DNA from: Mesotaenium endlicherianum
Taxonomy: Eukaryota > Streptophyta > Zygnematophyceae > Zygnematales > Mesotaeniaceae
NCBI GenBank assembly: GCA_009602735.1
Contig: WELA01005585.1
Coordinates: 53,090 to 117,089, forward strand
Length of the DNA stretch: 64,000 bases
Direction: 5' to 3'
Under the pieces are notes generated by a model. It was not told where the DNA came from. It made no database searches and was given only the letters and a program-made list of their open reading frames with translations. Of the stretch, positions 1 through 9,327 are shown in pieces (position 1 is the first letter of the stretch; every line of letters begins with the position of its first letter). The position numbers and the translations under genes are program-made.

Positions 1-1007
1 CTGGCAAGAGTGGCCCGTCTTCCCGCAAGACCAACAGGGGTCGCTCGTCGTGGCGGCCATGGAAATGCGGCCACGCGGAGCCCCGCGCTGCTGGGTCTGC
101 TGGGACAGCTGAGAGCGCTGAGGCTGCTGCTGCTGCTGGGACTGGCAAGCCGGAGTTGGGCGCATTGTCGTGGATGGCAGCACCGAAGACTCCTGGCGTA
201 CGCCCGTGGATACGAGGCCTACATGGTTGCTAATGTTGCTCCGTGCGGCGGCCAAGCTCTGCTTCTCGACTGAGAGGTAAGCGTCCTCCAGCGAGTATTT
301 GGAGCCGATGTGGTAGATGAGAGGAGCCATGGCTCGCTCTCTCAAACGTGGCTCTACGGCGCGGAAGAAGATCTCCGCTGCCTCCCGGTCAGTGACGGTG
401 CCAACGTCTTGGCGAAGGTGCGTCAAGCGGCGGTACATCATGCGGATCGTCTCGTTCTTGCGGCGGAAGAAGTGGTGCAGCTCGTACACCTTCTCTTCGG
501 TCGCAGCCTGGAACTCCTTCTTGAGGACGTCCCAGAAGGCCTTGACCAGATCAGCGAGGAGGGTCTCCACTGGGGGTTCCCCCACAGGCTCTGTGCGTGC
601 GTAGATCTCGTCACCCTTCTCACGGAATGTGTCACGGGCCTCCTAGAGGAGATAGCGCATGAGCGTATAGAACACTCACGCTTAGTGAGCGCGGGCGTCT
701 TATGCCTTGCGGTTACGAAATCAGCCTCGAACTTTGAGATTGTGTCGTCCAGATCACAGGTTCCTAGTCTGCCGCTGAAGCGGAAGAGGGAGGACCTGTC
801 AGCCTTGACCTCATGGTCACTTGCCATGGGATACCAAGAATCGTGGTGAGCCCACTGGGAAGACGGCTCAGGGACAATCACAGGAAGCACGAGTGCCGGC
901 TGTTCCCCTTCAGAGGGTTCAGTGACAGTACTGAGATCGGAGTCTGAGTCGTCTCCACTATCCCCTTTGTAGTAAGGCTGGTAAGCACGCCCACTACGAG
1001 TAGGCAT
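1..1007 (-). pseudogene. gag: Decayed Ty3-like gag fragment (element D), cut by window edge
   Basis: On the minus strand an ORF opens with ATG at 1007 and encodes an acidic N-terminal region followed by a retrotransposon Gag capsid-like segment. From about 680 downward the recognisable Gag moves to another frame: helices around 'ADLVKAFWDVLKKEF' and 'FFRRKNETIRMMYRRL', then a Gln-rich stretch. The last residues before the window edge are CWSCGKTGH, the start of a CX2CX4HX4C zinc knuckle. One frameshift near 680 and an in-frame TAG at 643-645 break the gene, so I call it a pseudogene. It differs from the gag genes of elements A and C. The rest of the element would lie left of position 1. Confidence 0.7.
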
Positions 1008-2026
1008 ACGCTGAAGATTCTAATTGTGTGCAGGCAAAGAGAGATCTTTTTAGAAGTAAGGAGTGTACTCTCCAGAGTGAGCACCTCAAGACTGTAATCT
1101 GGTAGGAAAACAACTAATGAAGTCTGGTCCAAAAGATCACTGGAAGCACATCATGATCTTCAAGAGTAGTCCTATGGCACGGGGTATAAGCTGTGACTTT
1201 GCTCACCACTTGTGAAGTTCTTCTAGTGATTGGAAGCCAGCAAGGCTTGCTCTTCACAAGAGAGAGACTAAGTGGTCCTGAAGACACAAGAGATAAAAGT
1301 GTAAGCTTTACTGATAATCTCTGGGACTTACAACTGGCATAATGGGACTTCTAAAAAGATGTTCCTCTAGGGACATCTCTAGCACTTATACTCCTGAAAA
1401 CCCGGCGTCGTATGCGGCGGATCCAATGCATGTAGTCACTCTAGAAGGCTCTTCTATGTCCACTAATGTGTACAAGGCATGTACTAGCACTCCTATAGGC
1501 TAAGCATAACTCAAACCAATCAAAGCAAAGCACGTAGAATATGCTAAGTGTCTCTCATTGGTGGAGCTTACCTTGGGTAGTTCTACCTAGATAGCGCCTC
1601 AAAAGTGAATCTGAAACTTGAGGAAGCTTCCTCTAGGAGTAGGTGATGCAGTCACCAAGTTATAGCCTCAATGATGCACTTATACTATGGAAATGCAAGA
1701 CTTATGTAGTCTAAAGGGCTCGCGGATTTGTGCGCACAAAGCTAGGGGTCCTTGGAGTCACGAATAGTCAACATTGTCACCTTTGGGTGCATTGAGTCAC
1801 AAGTTGGCCATTTGGTGTGATTCCGCTAGGTGCCGAAAGGAGTGCGGACTAGATCGCGTCTATCTCGCTCGATAACTAACCAAATGACGCGAAACCGGTG
1901 CCATTTGGAAGATGCTTTGAAGCGCTACACTTTGGTGACTCGGAGATCTAGAGAAGGTCAACATATGGATGCGTGAAGTCAATGCAAAGTTGGTCTTCCT
2001 AGGTTGATGGTTCACACACGTAGAAC
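1008..2026. other. Unassigned retroelement-derived sequence
   Basis: No convincing gene. By position this should contain the 5' leader or LTR of the minus-strand gag fragment and its junction with the + strand element that follows, but I could not define LTR ends, a primer site or target duplications here. Confidence 0.4.
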
Positions 2027-3555
2027 TTGGTTTTGTACGTCAACCTCGACTTAATAAATCATGACAAGGCCAAGAAGGCGGAAGAGGATAGGCAAGCCGA
2101 GGAGAGGCGGAAGCAGCAGGCTGAAAAAGAAGAACAAAGGAGAATCAGCAGCTACCGCTACACAGTATTGGGCAAGGGCTTTGATTTACTAGAAGAGGCC
2201 TTCAAGTATGCCCAAAGAAGTCGCAATGAGTCACAGAAGGACATTTTGCAGAGGGAAGGGGAGACATTCAAAAACTTTGACAAGTATATAGAGGTCAGCA
2301 CAGGGCTCCTCCTCTACCACGATTATGCCAGGATAGTAGGGTATACAGTCAGAGAGGCCAAGGCAATGGCCCAAGTGAATGAGGCAGGAGCTGTATCGAT
2401 CCCAGGTATCTGGGGGAAGGATAGGGTCATCAAGATGATCCCCATGTACGCGGACAGCTTTAAGGACTCTACACCCCATAATAGGTTCAAGGCCATGTAT
2501 AATGAGATGGAGAGGAGAAGCTGGGAGTTCTTGGCCAGGGAAACCAGTCAGCTGGACTTCGCAGGGCACTGGTACCCGTGCACTCTGAAAAGGACGGACC
2601 CTGCCTTCTTCCAGAAGCCCACCGATTGGCGGTGGATGATCATCAACATGAGGGACCAGCAGAATGACTAGGCGAAGGATGAGGATTTCCTAACAGACCT
2701 ACAGGGGAACATACTGTTGCCTCCTCACATTGCACCTTGGGACCCAAGACTGGATGGAGTCAGAGACTGCACGAGCCAAGAAATGCAGGAGGACAGGAGC
2801 AGGGCCCGTGAGTCATTCTTTATAGGAAAGCATGTTTATGCAAATGGGCAAGCAAGCAGGGAGAAAAGGACTTATATGCGGTCCGGACCCAACAGCCACC
2901 ACCAGCACCCAAAAGGGAAAGGTCAGTAGGGTATTCTTTTTCTTGGGAAGAGCTAGAGCAGCAGACAAAAGAAACCCCAGCGGTCTGAGAGGAACCAGGG
3001 GAAGGAGAGGAGGAGGGGTCAGAGGAAGAAGAGGAAGGCGAGGAGGCGGACACTAGCCCCGCTGTGATCTTGACACCTGCCACATCCCCTGTAAGGGAGG
3101 AGACTGGGATGGCCTTGCGACAGCTCGTTGAAGAAGAGGATATCACTTGGCTAGGAACTGCCAGAGGACAGAGTCCATCTGCAGGCACGGAAATCCAGTC
3201 AGACAGGGCAGACAGGAGGGCTGCTAGAGAGATAGCCAGAGGCCTGCCAGCATCTCCCTGGCAAAGAGGGCATGTGCCCTTGGCTCATGTCATGCAACAT
3301 CCTTCTGGGATGCCGGTATATGTACCTGTCAGTTTGAGGGCTGCCCAGGAGAAGGCTGCCTCCCTTCAGTTTCAGACTGTGCAGGAGGAAACAGCCCAGT
3401 TACTGCGTTCTCCGCGGGGCCCCTACGCGGATCCCCTAGGCTTCAGGAGACCCCAAGACAGGAGGAGGTCTGGCTCCCTGAGTCTAGGGCCCCAGGAACA
3501 TCTCCCTCCTAATGGCAATAGGCTGGGGACGGAAGGGACAGCACGCTGTTACTAA
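2027..3555 (+). pseudogene. Unrecognised 3'-terminal ORF of a family B retroelement
   Basis: I do not recognise this protein. The first part (2027-2671) starts with a charged coiled-coil-like stretch rich in Lys, Glu, Arg and Gln (KKAEEDRQAEERRKQQAEKE), followed by a globular-looking region with several Trp and Tyr. After a TAG at 2669-2671 the same frame stays open to 2929. The reading then passes to another frame through an acidic Glu-rich stretch and ends at 3553-3555 in a Pro/Arg-rich tail. Its end lies about 35 bases before a purine tract and the LTR at 3598, so it sits where an LTR element carries its last ORF. One stop and one frame change suggest decay. It could be the end of a Gag-like or an accessory protein. 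Confidence 0.5.
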
Positions 3556-3589
3556 TGTTAGTGTTGTCGAGGCGATAACATGTTAAGTT

Positions 3590-3596
3590 GGAGGGA
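3590..3596 (+). promoter_or_regulatory. Polypurine tract of family B element
   Basis: GGAGGGA lies directly before the TG that opens the LTR at 3598. This is the expected place for the plus-strand primer, and it shows that this LTR is the 3' LTR of a + strand element extending to the left. The corresponding segment next to the right-hand relic (61835 onward, minus strand) is homologous. Confidence 0.6.
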
Positions 3597-3597
3597 T

Positions 3598-4315
3598 TGT
3601 AATGAATCAGTATATTGGTTGATATAATATTTATTTAAATATAATAGTTAAATAAGTTCAGCCTGCTGAACTTTAGTTAATATTGAGTCTACTGGATTTT
3701 ATAGAATAATCAGTTTAATGACTCAGCCGAGGGCAGCAGGCTGAAGTCAACTTAGGTCAGCTTGCTGACACATTCTTTGACAGCCAGCTGACTTTCATAC
3801 TCGGTAGCAGCGAACTGCCTAGATATGCATTTAAGTGTGGTGGGCTAGATGAATGGCCAGATGACATCCTTAGGATGGATGACGATTTGGGATGATGAGA
3901 GATGGTGGTGGATTTGGTTGGCCGAGGTCCTACCAACGTGGTTAACTCCTGGGTAGGCGGTGCCATCGCACTGGCCGTTGAACAGTAAACTCATTCCATG
4001 TCATATGCTAGGTATTGCTCTCGAGTTCGGCATTCGAAAACAAGGCCAACTCTCTTGTACAGCTTACTGAGAGAGATTTGAATCCAAGGCGAGAAGCGAT
4101 TGATATGCACTGTCTCCTAGCCTTGCTTATGTGTGAGTTTATTGATTGCATAATTGATGCTAGTTTACTTCCATTTGACTTCCGAGTATTGTCAACTGCT
4201 AGTACATTGTCTTTTGCTGTTTAATCAATTAACACCAAATACCATAAAGATTACTTGCTGATATAAAGATCTTCATTAATTGTTAATCGCCTATTTGGTA
4301 AGTCGATTCATTTCA
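3598..4315 (+). repeat. 3' LTR of family B element (718 bp)
   Basis: Begins TGTAATGAATCAG and ends ATTCATTTCA, giving TG...CA ends. It aligns over its whole length, inverted, with 19092-19811 (720 bp), and more loosely with 61126-61834. It abruptly ends the integrase reading of element A at 4316, so this + strand element inserted into element A. Its 5' LTR and the other target-site copy must lie left of the window. ORFs within it are not supported as genes. Confidence 0.75.
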
Positions 4316-4993
4316 CTCAAGGCAAAATTTGCGCAAAGCAGACTTTATGGTTTGCACCATCCGTTCTGCTAGACCATCCGCCTGTGGGTGATCTCTTGAC
4401 GTAGTGCGATGGTCAATGAAGCATCTGTCCAAGAGTTTCTGAAAAGATCCTTGGAACTCAGACCCTTGGTCTGTCAATATTTATGCTGGAGCTCCATGAC
4501 GTACAATCACACCGTTGAGAAGCGCTTCCGCGGTCCCCAAGCTTTCTTTAGTAGTTAGAGGTACAACCTCTATCCACTTGGAGAAATGCTCAATCATGAC
4601 CATAATGTACTTGTTACCTTGTTTGGACAGCGGTAGCTCTCCTGCGAGATCGCAGCTCCATCGGTAGCCTAGGCCCATGATTGGCAGAGGTTGCAGGTGT
4701 GGGTGTTGCTGCGTGAAACCAGCCTTAACGCGATCACAGCTTTTGCAGGCCTTGATCACATCCTCACACTGCTGCTTCATGCCCCTCCACCAGTAAGAGA
4801 GCTCCAGAAGACTATATGTCATCTTGACACCATAGTGTCCAGTATTCTTGTGCATTTCCTGCACCAGAGCTCGCCTTTTGGTGGGTTCTGGCACCAACTT
4901 CTCCTGACCAGTTACTTCAATCTTGAAGAGGTTATTGCATTTCCAACAAAATCTTTTAGCTCGATGGCTCACCTGGTCCTTTTCTTTCACCAA
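4316..4993 (-). pseudogene. Integrase of element A, truncated
   Basis: The translation shows the N-terminal zinc-binding part (HKNTGHYG, then CKSCDRVK) and the start of the DDE core (CDLAGELPL carries the first Asp). After an in-frame TAA at 4481-4483 the same frame continues with TDQGSEF (second Asp) and ADGLAERMVQ (Glu). Sequence identity stops exactly at the LTR boundary at 4316, so the C-terminal part is missing because another element inserted there. Integrase would join element cDNA to host DNA; this copy cannot be functional. Confidence 0.8.
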
Positions 4994-5161
4994 TAATCCT
5001 TCTATGTGGACTCCCGTCTTCAGCCAATGCTTAGTGGCTTGATCTTTTCAGATCTCTGGACTAAACAGGGTAAGAGGCTCAGCTTCTCCTGACGCTACCA
5101 TTCTAGCCATTTCGGCCTGGTAGGCAGCCAATTTTGTTGGGCTGCTCGGATCTTTGTCTTC

Positions 5162-5653
5162 TCAAGCTCCCGTTCTGTCGTCTACGGATGGGTCGGGATT
5201 CCTGCTGAGTCCCTCGGCGTCGTTGTTGAGTATACTTGCTCGATGTATCATTGTCATCTGGTATTCCTGGAGCTTAAGAGCCCATCGAGCCAATTTACCA
5301 GTGAGGTCTCCATTCTTCATCAGCCAGAGTAACGGCGAGTGATCTGTGATTAGCGTGAAGGGTCTTCCCCATAGATACTCTCTGAAATGTGCGACAGCCC
5401 AAACCACTGCCAGCAGCTCTCCTTCGTAGGACAAGTAATTGCTCTCCGCTTGGTTGTTAGAGCGCGAGGCATAGGCAATGACGTACTCCTCTCTAGGACT
5501 TGCGACCTGAGTGAGTATTGCGCCGATCCCCACACGACTCCAGTCAGTGTGTAGACTGAACGGCTTGGAGTAGTCGGGCGTTCGCAAAACTGGGGCTGTT
5601 ACCAGTCGCTCCTTGAGTTCGTTCATGGCCTTCTCCTGGGCTTCCGCCCACAC
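5162..5653 (-). pseudogene. RNase H domain of element A
   Basis: Shows the Ty3-type RNase H pattern: TDWSRVGIGAIL near the first catalytic Asp, ESNYLSYEGELLAVVWAV around the Glu, and LITDHSPL around the next Asp. It lies in the same frame as the C-terminal RT piece upstream, separated by a TAA at 5678-5680. It ends at a TGA (5162-5164), and a further TGA separates it from the integrase. The domain would remove the RNA strand after cDNA synthesis. Confidence 0.8.
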
Positions 5654-5677
5654 AAAAGGTACGTCCTTTTTCAGGAG

Positions 5678-6651
5678 TTATGTCAAGGGTTTAGCAATTT
5701 TGCTATAGTCCTTCACAAATTTACGATAGTATTCGCTTAGTCCTAACAGGGCTTTCAGCATAGACACATTCGTTGGTGCGGGTATCTTGTAGATGGCTTC
5801 AGTCTTTACAGCCTGAGGGGACATAGCATTGTTCCCAATCTCATGTCCTAAGTAAGACACATGTGCCTCAAAGAATCTGCATTTTTCAGGGTGCAGCGTC
5901 ATCTCGAATTTCTCTAGGCGCTGGAACACTTGTTCCAAGTGCTCGAGGTGCTCTTCTATGGACTTGCTGAACACTACCACGTTATCAATATAGGGTTTTG
6001 CAAAATCCAGTCCCTCCAGCACTTTGTCCACAGTCCTCTGAAAGATGGCTGGGGCATTTTCAGCCCAAACTGCATTACCGTCCATTGCCAAAGTTCCCTT
6101 TGAGCCCAGAAAGCGGTCTTACCTCGATCTTCTGTTTTCACAAGGATCTGGTTGAAGCATTGGCATAGATCGATGATGCTGAACACCTTCCCGGTGGTAG
6201 CAATCGCAAAGATCCGCTCTGGTGTAGGCATCACATAGCAGTCCGGCTCCATGTGAAGATTCAGTTGTCTGTAGTCTCCACACATACAAGTGGCGGTATA
6301 ATTGCCAGCCTCGTCCTTTTTGGCAACTACTATTGTGGAAGCTCCATGTACTGAGGTTGATTTTTCAATCGTGCCGAGCTTGTGCAGCTCCTGGCAAGTT
6401 TTCTCCACACAGCCCCATTTGGTCTGACTGAGCTTATGCGGCCCAAGTCTGACTGGATTATCAGTAGTTAGTGTGATCTCACACATACTGGCAGTGGTTC
6501 TACCAATCTCCTCCTTCGTAAAAGCAAACACCTTGCGGTGCTTCTTCAGCAGCCTTTTTACTTGTGCTCTCGGTTGGGCTGGGACCATTTTTCCAATGGA
6601 GAAAACCTCAGTTTCCAACTGCTTTTCCCCAACACAGGCATCCAGTAGTTG
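5678..6651 (-). pseudogene. Reverse transcriptase of element A, frameshifted
   Basis: The N-terminal half (6651-5974) contains the RT fingers and palm start, including 'TIVVAKKDEAGNYTATCMCGDYRQLN' in part and FSIIDLCQCFNQI. The C-terminal half (6091-5678) is in another frame and carries ENAPAIFQRTVDKVL and YIDNVVVFS. The catalytic YVDD-type box therefore reads YIDN, with the second Asp changed to Asn. A frameshift near 6090, the damaged active site and the TAG at 6652-6654 show the enzyme is dead in this copy. Confidence 0.8.
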
Positions 6652-7501
6652 CTACTCTTTGGGTTCAGATGGGGATTTTTCGCCCTCATCCTGACCTTCA
6701 AGCTTTTCTGCCTGATTGTTAGGAGATGGAGTGGCAGGCTTCGTAGCTTGCTCCTCCGTTGCTTTAGGCTCGGCTGCCCGCTTCCTAGGCTTTTTACCTT
6801 TTCCGATCGATCGTCGACTCTCATGTTGAGTGGAGTATGTCAGACGCCTCCGGATGGGCTGCCTCAAGAACCTTTCTTCATCTGCGGCGGTCCAGCTGGT
6901 CCCTGTTCCTCCCTCTTCACGTGGCGGGGGCGGGTTTGGCAATGGCCACCCTGCTGGATCTGCTCTGGGGTCAATTGTCCAACCCCATTCGCGCTCAATA
7001 GTAGTAATGCGCGCAACGGCTGTGCCAAACTCCTCTCTGGCTGGTGGCGTAACCGTCCATGCTTGTGTCAAAGTCTGCTGTCTTTGAGCCGCAGCTAGTT
7101 GTGCGTATACAGCATTTTCTGCTATCAAGCCGCTTATGGTGCTTCTCAGCTCTACCAGTTCCCTTTTACAAACTGCAGATGTCCTAGGAGCTGAACTGTC
7201 CTTTTCCCACGTTCCAATGGATGACGGACGCACCATGGGAATGGGAACTCTTAGTGCCATGTCTTTGCGAATTAAGCCGTCTTCTCCTTCTCTCTGCAAA
7301 ATCTCCAGGATAGGTTGCGGAGGTGGAGCCATGGCTCCTTTCGGAACCCCTTCTCTTTGAGTTGTTCCCCTATACTTGAGATAATGCATCAGCATCCGCC
7401 TTAAAGGGGCATTCCCTTCCCGGGCTACCTTCCTTGGTCTGCTTGCGCGACCGCAAGAATTACCTTGTGTTGGTTCCACCTTAGCGGTATAGGCAGCCAT
7501 T
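6652..7501 (-). pseudogene. Element A linker region, downstream part
   Basis: An 850-base open stretch on the minus strand ending at TAG (6652-6654). It encodes a hydrophilic protein with Pro-rich and basic Lys/Arg/Gln segments and no domain I recognise. It is the continuation of 14187-14452: removing chromovirus C1 and one TCCTG copy joins the two in one frame (...QLQQTQ|EMAAYTAK...). It lies between the methyltransferase and RT, where a spacer or second Gag-like segment would sit. The ATG at 7500 is probably internal to the original ORF. Confidence 0.65.
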
Positions 7502-7506
7502 TCCTG
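7502..7506 (+). other. Target-site duplication of C1, left copy
   Basis: TCCTG immediately before the 5' LTR; the identical pentamer follows the 3' LTR at 14187-14191. A 5-bp duplication is usual for Ty3-type integrases. Confidence 0.85.
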
Positions 7507-8009
7507 TGTAGTGATTCGAGTTATTATATATTAGTTCGCATATATTTCAATGTTTTCAAATATATTTGGAGTAGTATTGTGTGGAGTCAAGTGTGAATAG
7601 GTACTCTAGTAACTTGGTTCATGTCCTTTGTACCTTCCAAGGCATTTTCGAAGTTAGAGGAAAGACCTAGAAGAACTCCATGTGGCAAAAGTCAGATGTG
7701 CCATTTTTAGGTCAAAAGGACATGTGTACATTATTCTAGAAAGAGGTGGCAAGTTTTGGGATGTGTTGGGTGCCAACACATCAACATACACCTTCCTAGA
7801 AATTACTTATGTAGCAAGTATATAAACAAGAGCTAGAACATAGAAAGACATTCCAGAATCACTCTTGTACTTGCCAAAATCCAGAAATATATTAACTTTC
7901 AAGAAGCCATCTCTCTTTCAAGAAGCTACCACTTGTGTTCAAAGATCCTTGTCTTGAATAGATAAAGTATTCTGTTTTACTAAGTACTTTATCTATCTGT
8001 TTCACTACA
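7507..8009 (+). repeat. C1 5' LTR (503 bp)
   Basis: Starts TGTAGTGATT and ends TTTCACTACA. Same length as the 3' LTR at 13684-14186 and nearly identical to it. A TATA-like segment, AGTATATAAAC, is present in the right half and is a candidate core promoter for the genomic transcript. Confidence 0.93.
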
Positions 8010-8010
8010 G

Positions 8011-8027
8011 TGGTATCGGAGCTAGGC
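8011..8027 (+). promoter_or_regulatory. C1 primer binding site
   Basis: TGGTATCGGAGCTAGGC follows the LTR after one base. It matches the common plant primer site TGGTATCAGAGC, complementary to the 3' end of initiator-Met tRNA, with one mismatch. Confidence 0.8.
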
Positions 8028-8046
8028 ACTTTGGTAGCACAAGAAG

Positions 8047-9327
8047 ATGGCCGATCCTCAAGACCAACAGCAAGCTTTCGAAGGAAGCCCTTCCTCTCCA
8101 AGACACCCTCCTCCAGCGCCGATGGGAGAGCCCACTCAAGAAAATCTGCAACAACAAGAAGCACCACAAGGAGGAGCACACCCTCCTCCAGCGTCGATGG
8201 GAGAGCCTACTCAAGGAAATCTGCAACAACAAGAAGCACCACAAGGAGGAGCACCGTCAAATCCCGTGGCAGCCGCTATAGCAAAGTTGACCCCACCACA
8301 AGGAGTTCCCGCAAATGAGTGGGCAGCCTTCCTAATGACCGTCCACAACCAAGTGGGCTTGGCCACCTATGAAGCAACCGTGCAAGCGTCAAGAGAAGCT
8401 ATGGCTGCCATGGTTGCCCCTATTGCGAGCAATGCTCAAAATCCAGCCCCGGCTCAAGCGCCTCCACAAGAGCCAACGAGAGCAAGGAAACTCATCAAGC
8501 CCGGCAAACCCGACACTTTCAACCCCGGGAAAGGTGCCAACCTGAATTTATGGCTCTACCAAGTGGAGACGTACCTCGCGTTCCTTGAAGTACCCGAGGA
8601 GGACTACGTTCCCTTTGCCGTTACCTTACTTAGAGGAGCAGCAACATCATGGTGGCGTAACTATCAAGCGGCTATATATCAAGCTATGGCGCACCCCATG
8701 CTCGGCCAAGAGCCCCCACCATCATATGCAAGATGGGCAGATTTTCGTGAGGCCCTCAAGAAGCAATTCATGCCCATCAATGCGGAGAAGATTGCCCGAG
8801 GAAAGCTCCACCATCTCAAGCAAACGACGTCCGTTCAAGAGTATACATCCAGATTTCACGCCCTCACTCTTGAGATCCCCAACATGTCTCTCGAGGAGAA
8901 GATTGACCGTTACATCTTTGGCCTCAAACCCAAGGTGGCAAAGGAAGTGGAGTTACGCGACTTGACGGACTTCTCAAAGATCATTGAAGTGGCCCAAAAG
9001 GTGGATACCTTGGATTTCAAGCACTCCGTGCCTTCATCTTCACGGGTACCGACGACGCGGGTGTACGCAGCCCCTTCCACATCCGAATCTGGACCCACAC
9101 CCATGGAAATCGGAGTTATTAAAAGGGACCCCGCGGCTGCCCGGAAGAGTGGAAGACCCTCCAATGACACTTATGATGCAAGAAACCAGCAAGGAGTGAA
9201 AGCAAGACTCTCCCCGGCTGAAAAAGAAGCTCTCATGACGGCTGGACTATGCTTCTATTGCAAGGAAAAGGGCCATCGTGCACTTTCATGCCCCAAAAAG
9301 TTGTCAAAAAACGGACAGCGCCGGTAG
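8047..9327 (+). CDS. gag: C1 Gag polyprotein
   Basis: 426 residues. It starts with two 25-residue Pro/Gln-rich tandem repeats ([19 protein letters not shown]), encoded by 75-bp repeats at 8104-8178 and 8179-8253. A Ty3-type capsid domain follows (about residues 165-310, with [15 protein letters not shown] and [20 protein letters not shown]). A perfect CX2CX4HX4C zinc knuckle ([14 protein letters not shown]) lies near the C-terminus. Gag packages the element RNA into virus-like particles. The last codons contain a slippery heptamer that allows a shift into pol. The ATG is 37 bases after the LTR end and is the first in frame. C2 encodes a nearly identical protein. Confidence 0.92.
   Translation: MADPQDQQQAFEGSPSSPRHPPPAPMGEPTQENLQQQEAPQGGAHPPPASMGEPTQGNLQQQEAPQGGAPSNPVAAAIAKLTPPQGVPANEWAAFLMTVHNQVGLATYEATVQASREAMAAMVAPIASNAQNPAPAQAPPQEPTRARKLIKPGKPDTFNPGKGANLNLWLYQVETYLAFLEVPEEDYVPFAVTLLRGAATSWWRNYQAAIYQAMAHPMLGQEPPPSYARWADFREALKKQFMPINAEKIARGKLHHLKQTTSVQEYTSRFHALTLEIPNMSLEEKIDRYIFGLKPKVAKEVELRDLTDFSKIIEVAQKVDTLDFKHSVPSSSRVPTTRVYAAPSTSESGPTPMEIGVIKRDPAAARKSGRPSNDTYDARNQQGVKARLSPAEKEALMTAGLCFYCKEKGHRALSCPKKLSKNGQRR

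Noticed and set aside
2231-2569. Minus-strand ORF opposite the family B 3' ORF
   Set aside because: It lies fully within the + strand ORF that has coiled-coil and context support, and shows no domain.
4015-4224. ORF inside the family B LTR, with a similar one at 19174-19392
   Set aside because: It is conserved only because the LTR copies are homologous; it is short and lacks a domain.
8104-8253. CRISPR-like or satellite repeat
   Set aside because: Two adjoining 75-bp units in frame within gag, with no spacers; simply a coding repeat.
9249-9290. Independent translation start for pol at the ATG of 9249
   Set aside because: It lies inside the gag zinc-knuckle codons; the conserved slippery site and stem just downstream explain pol expression better.
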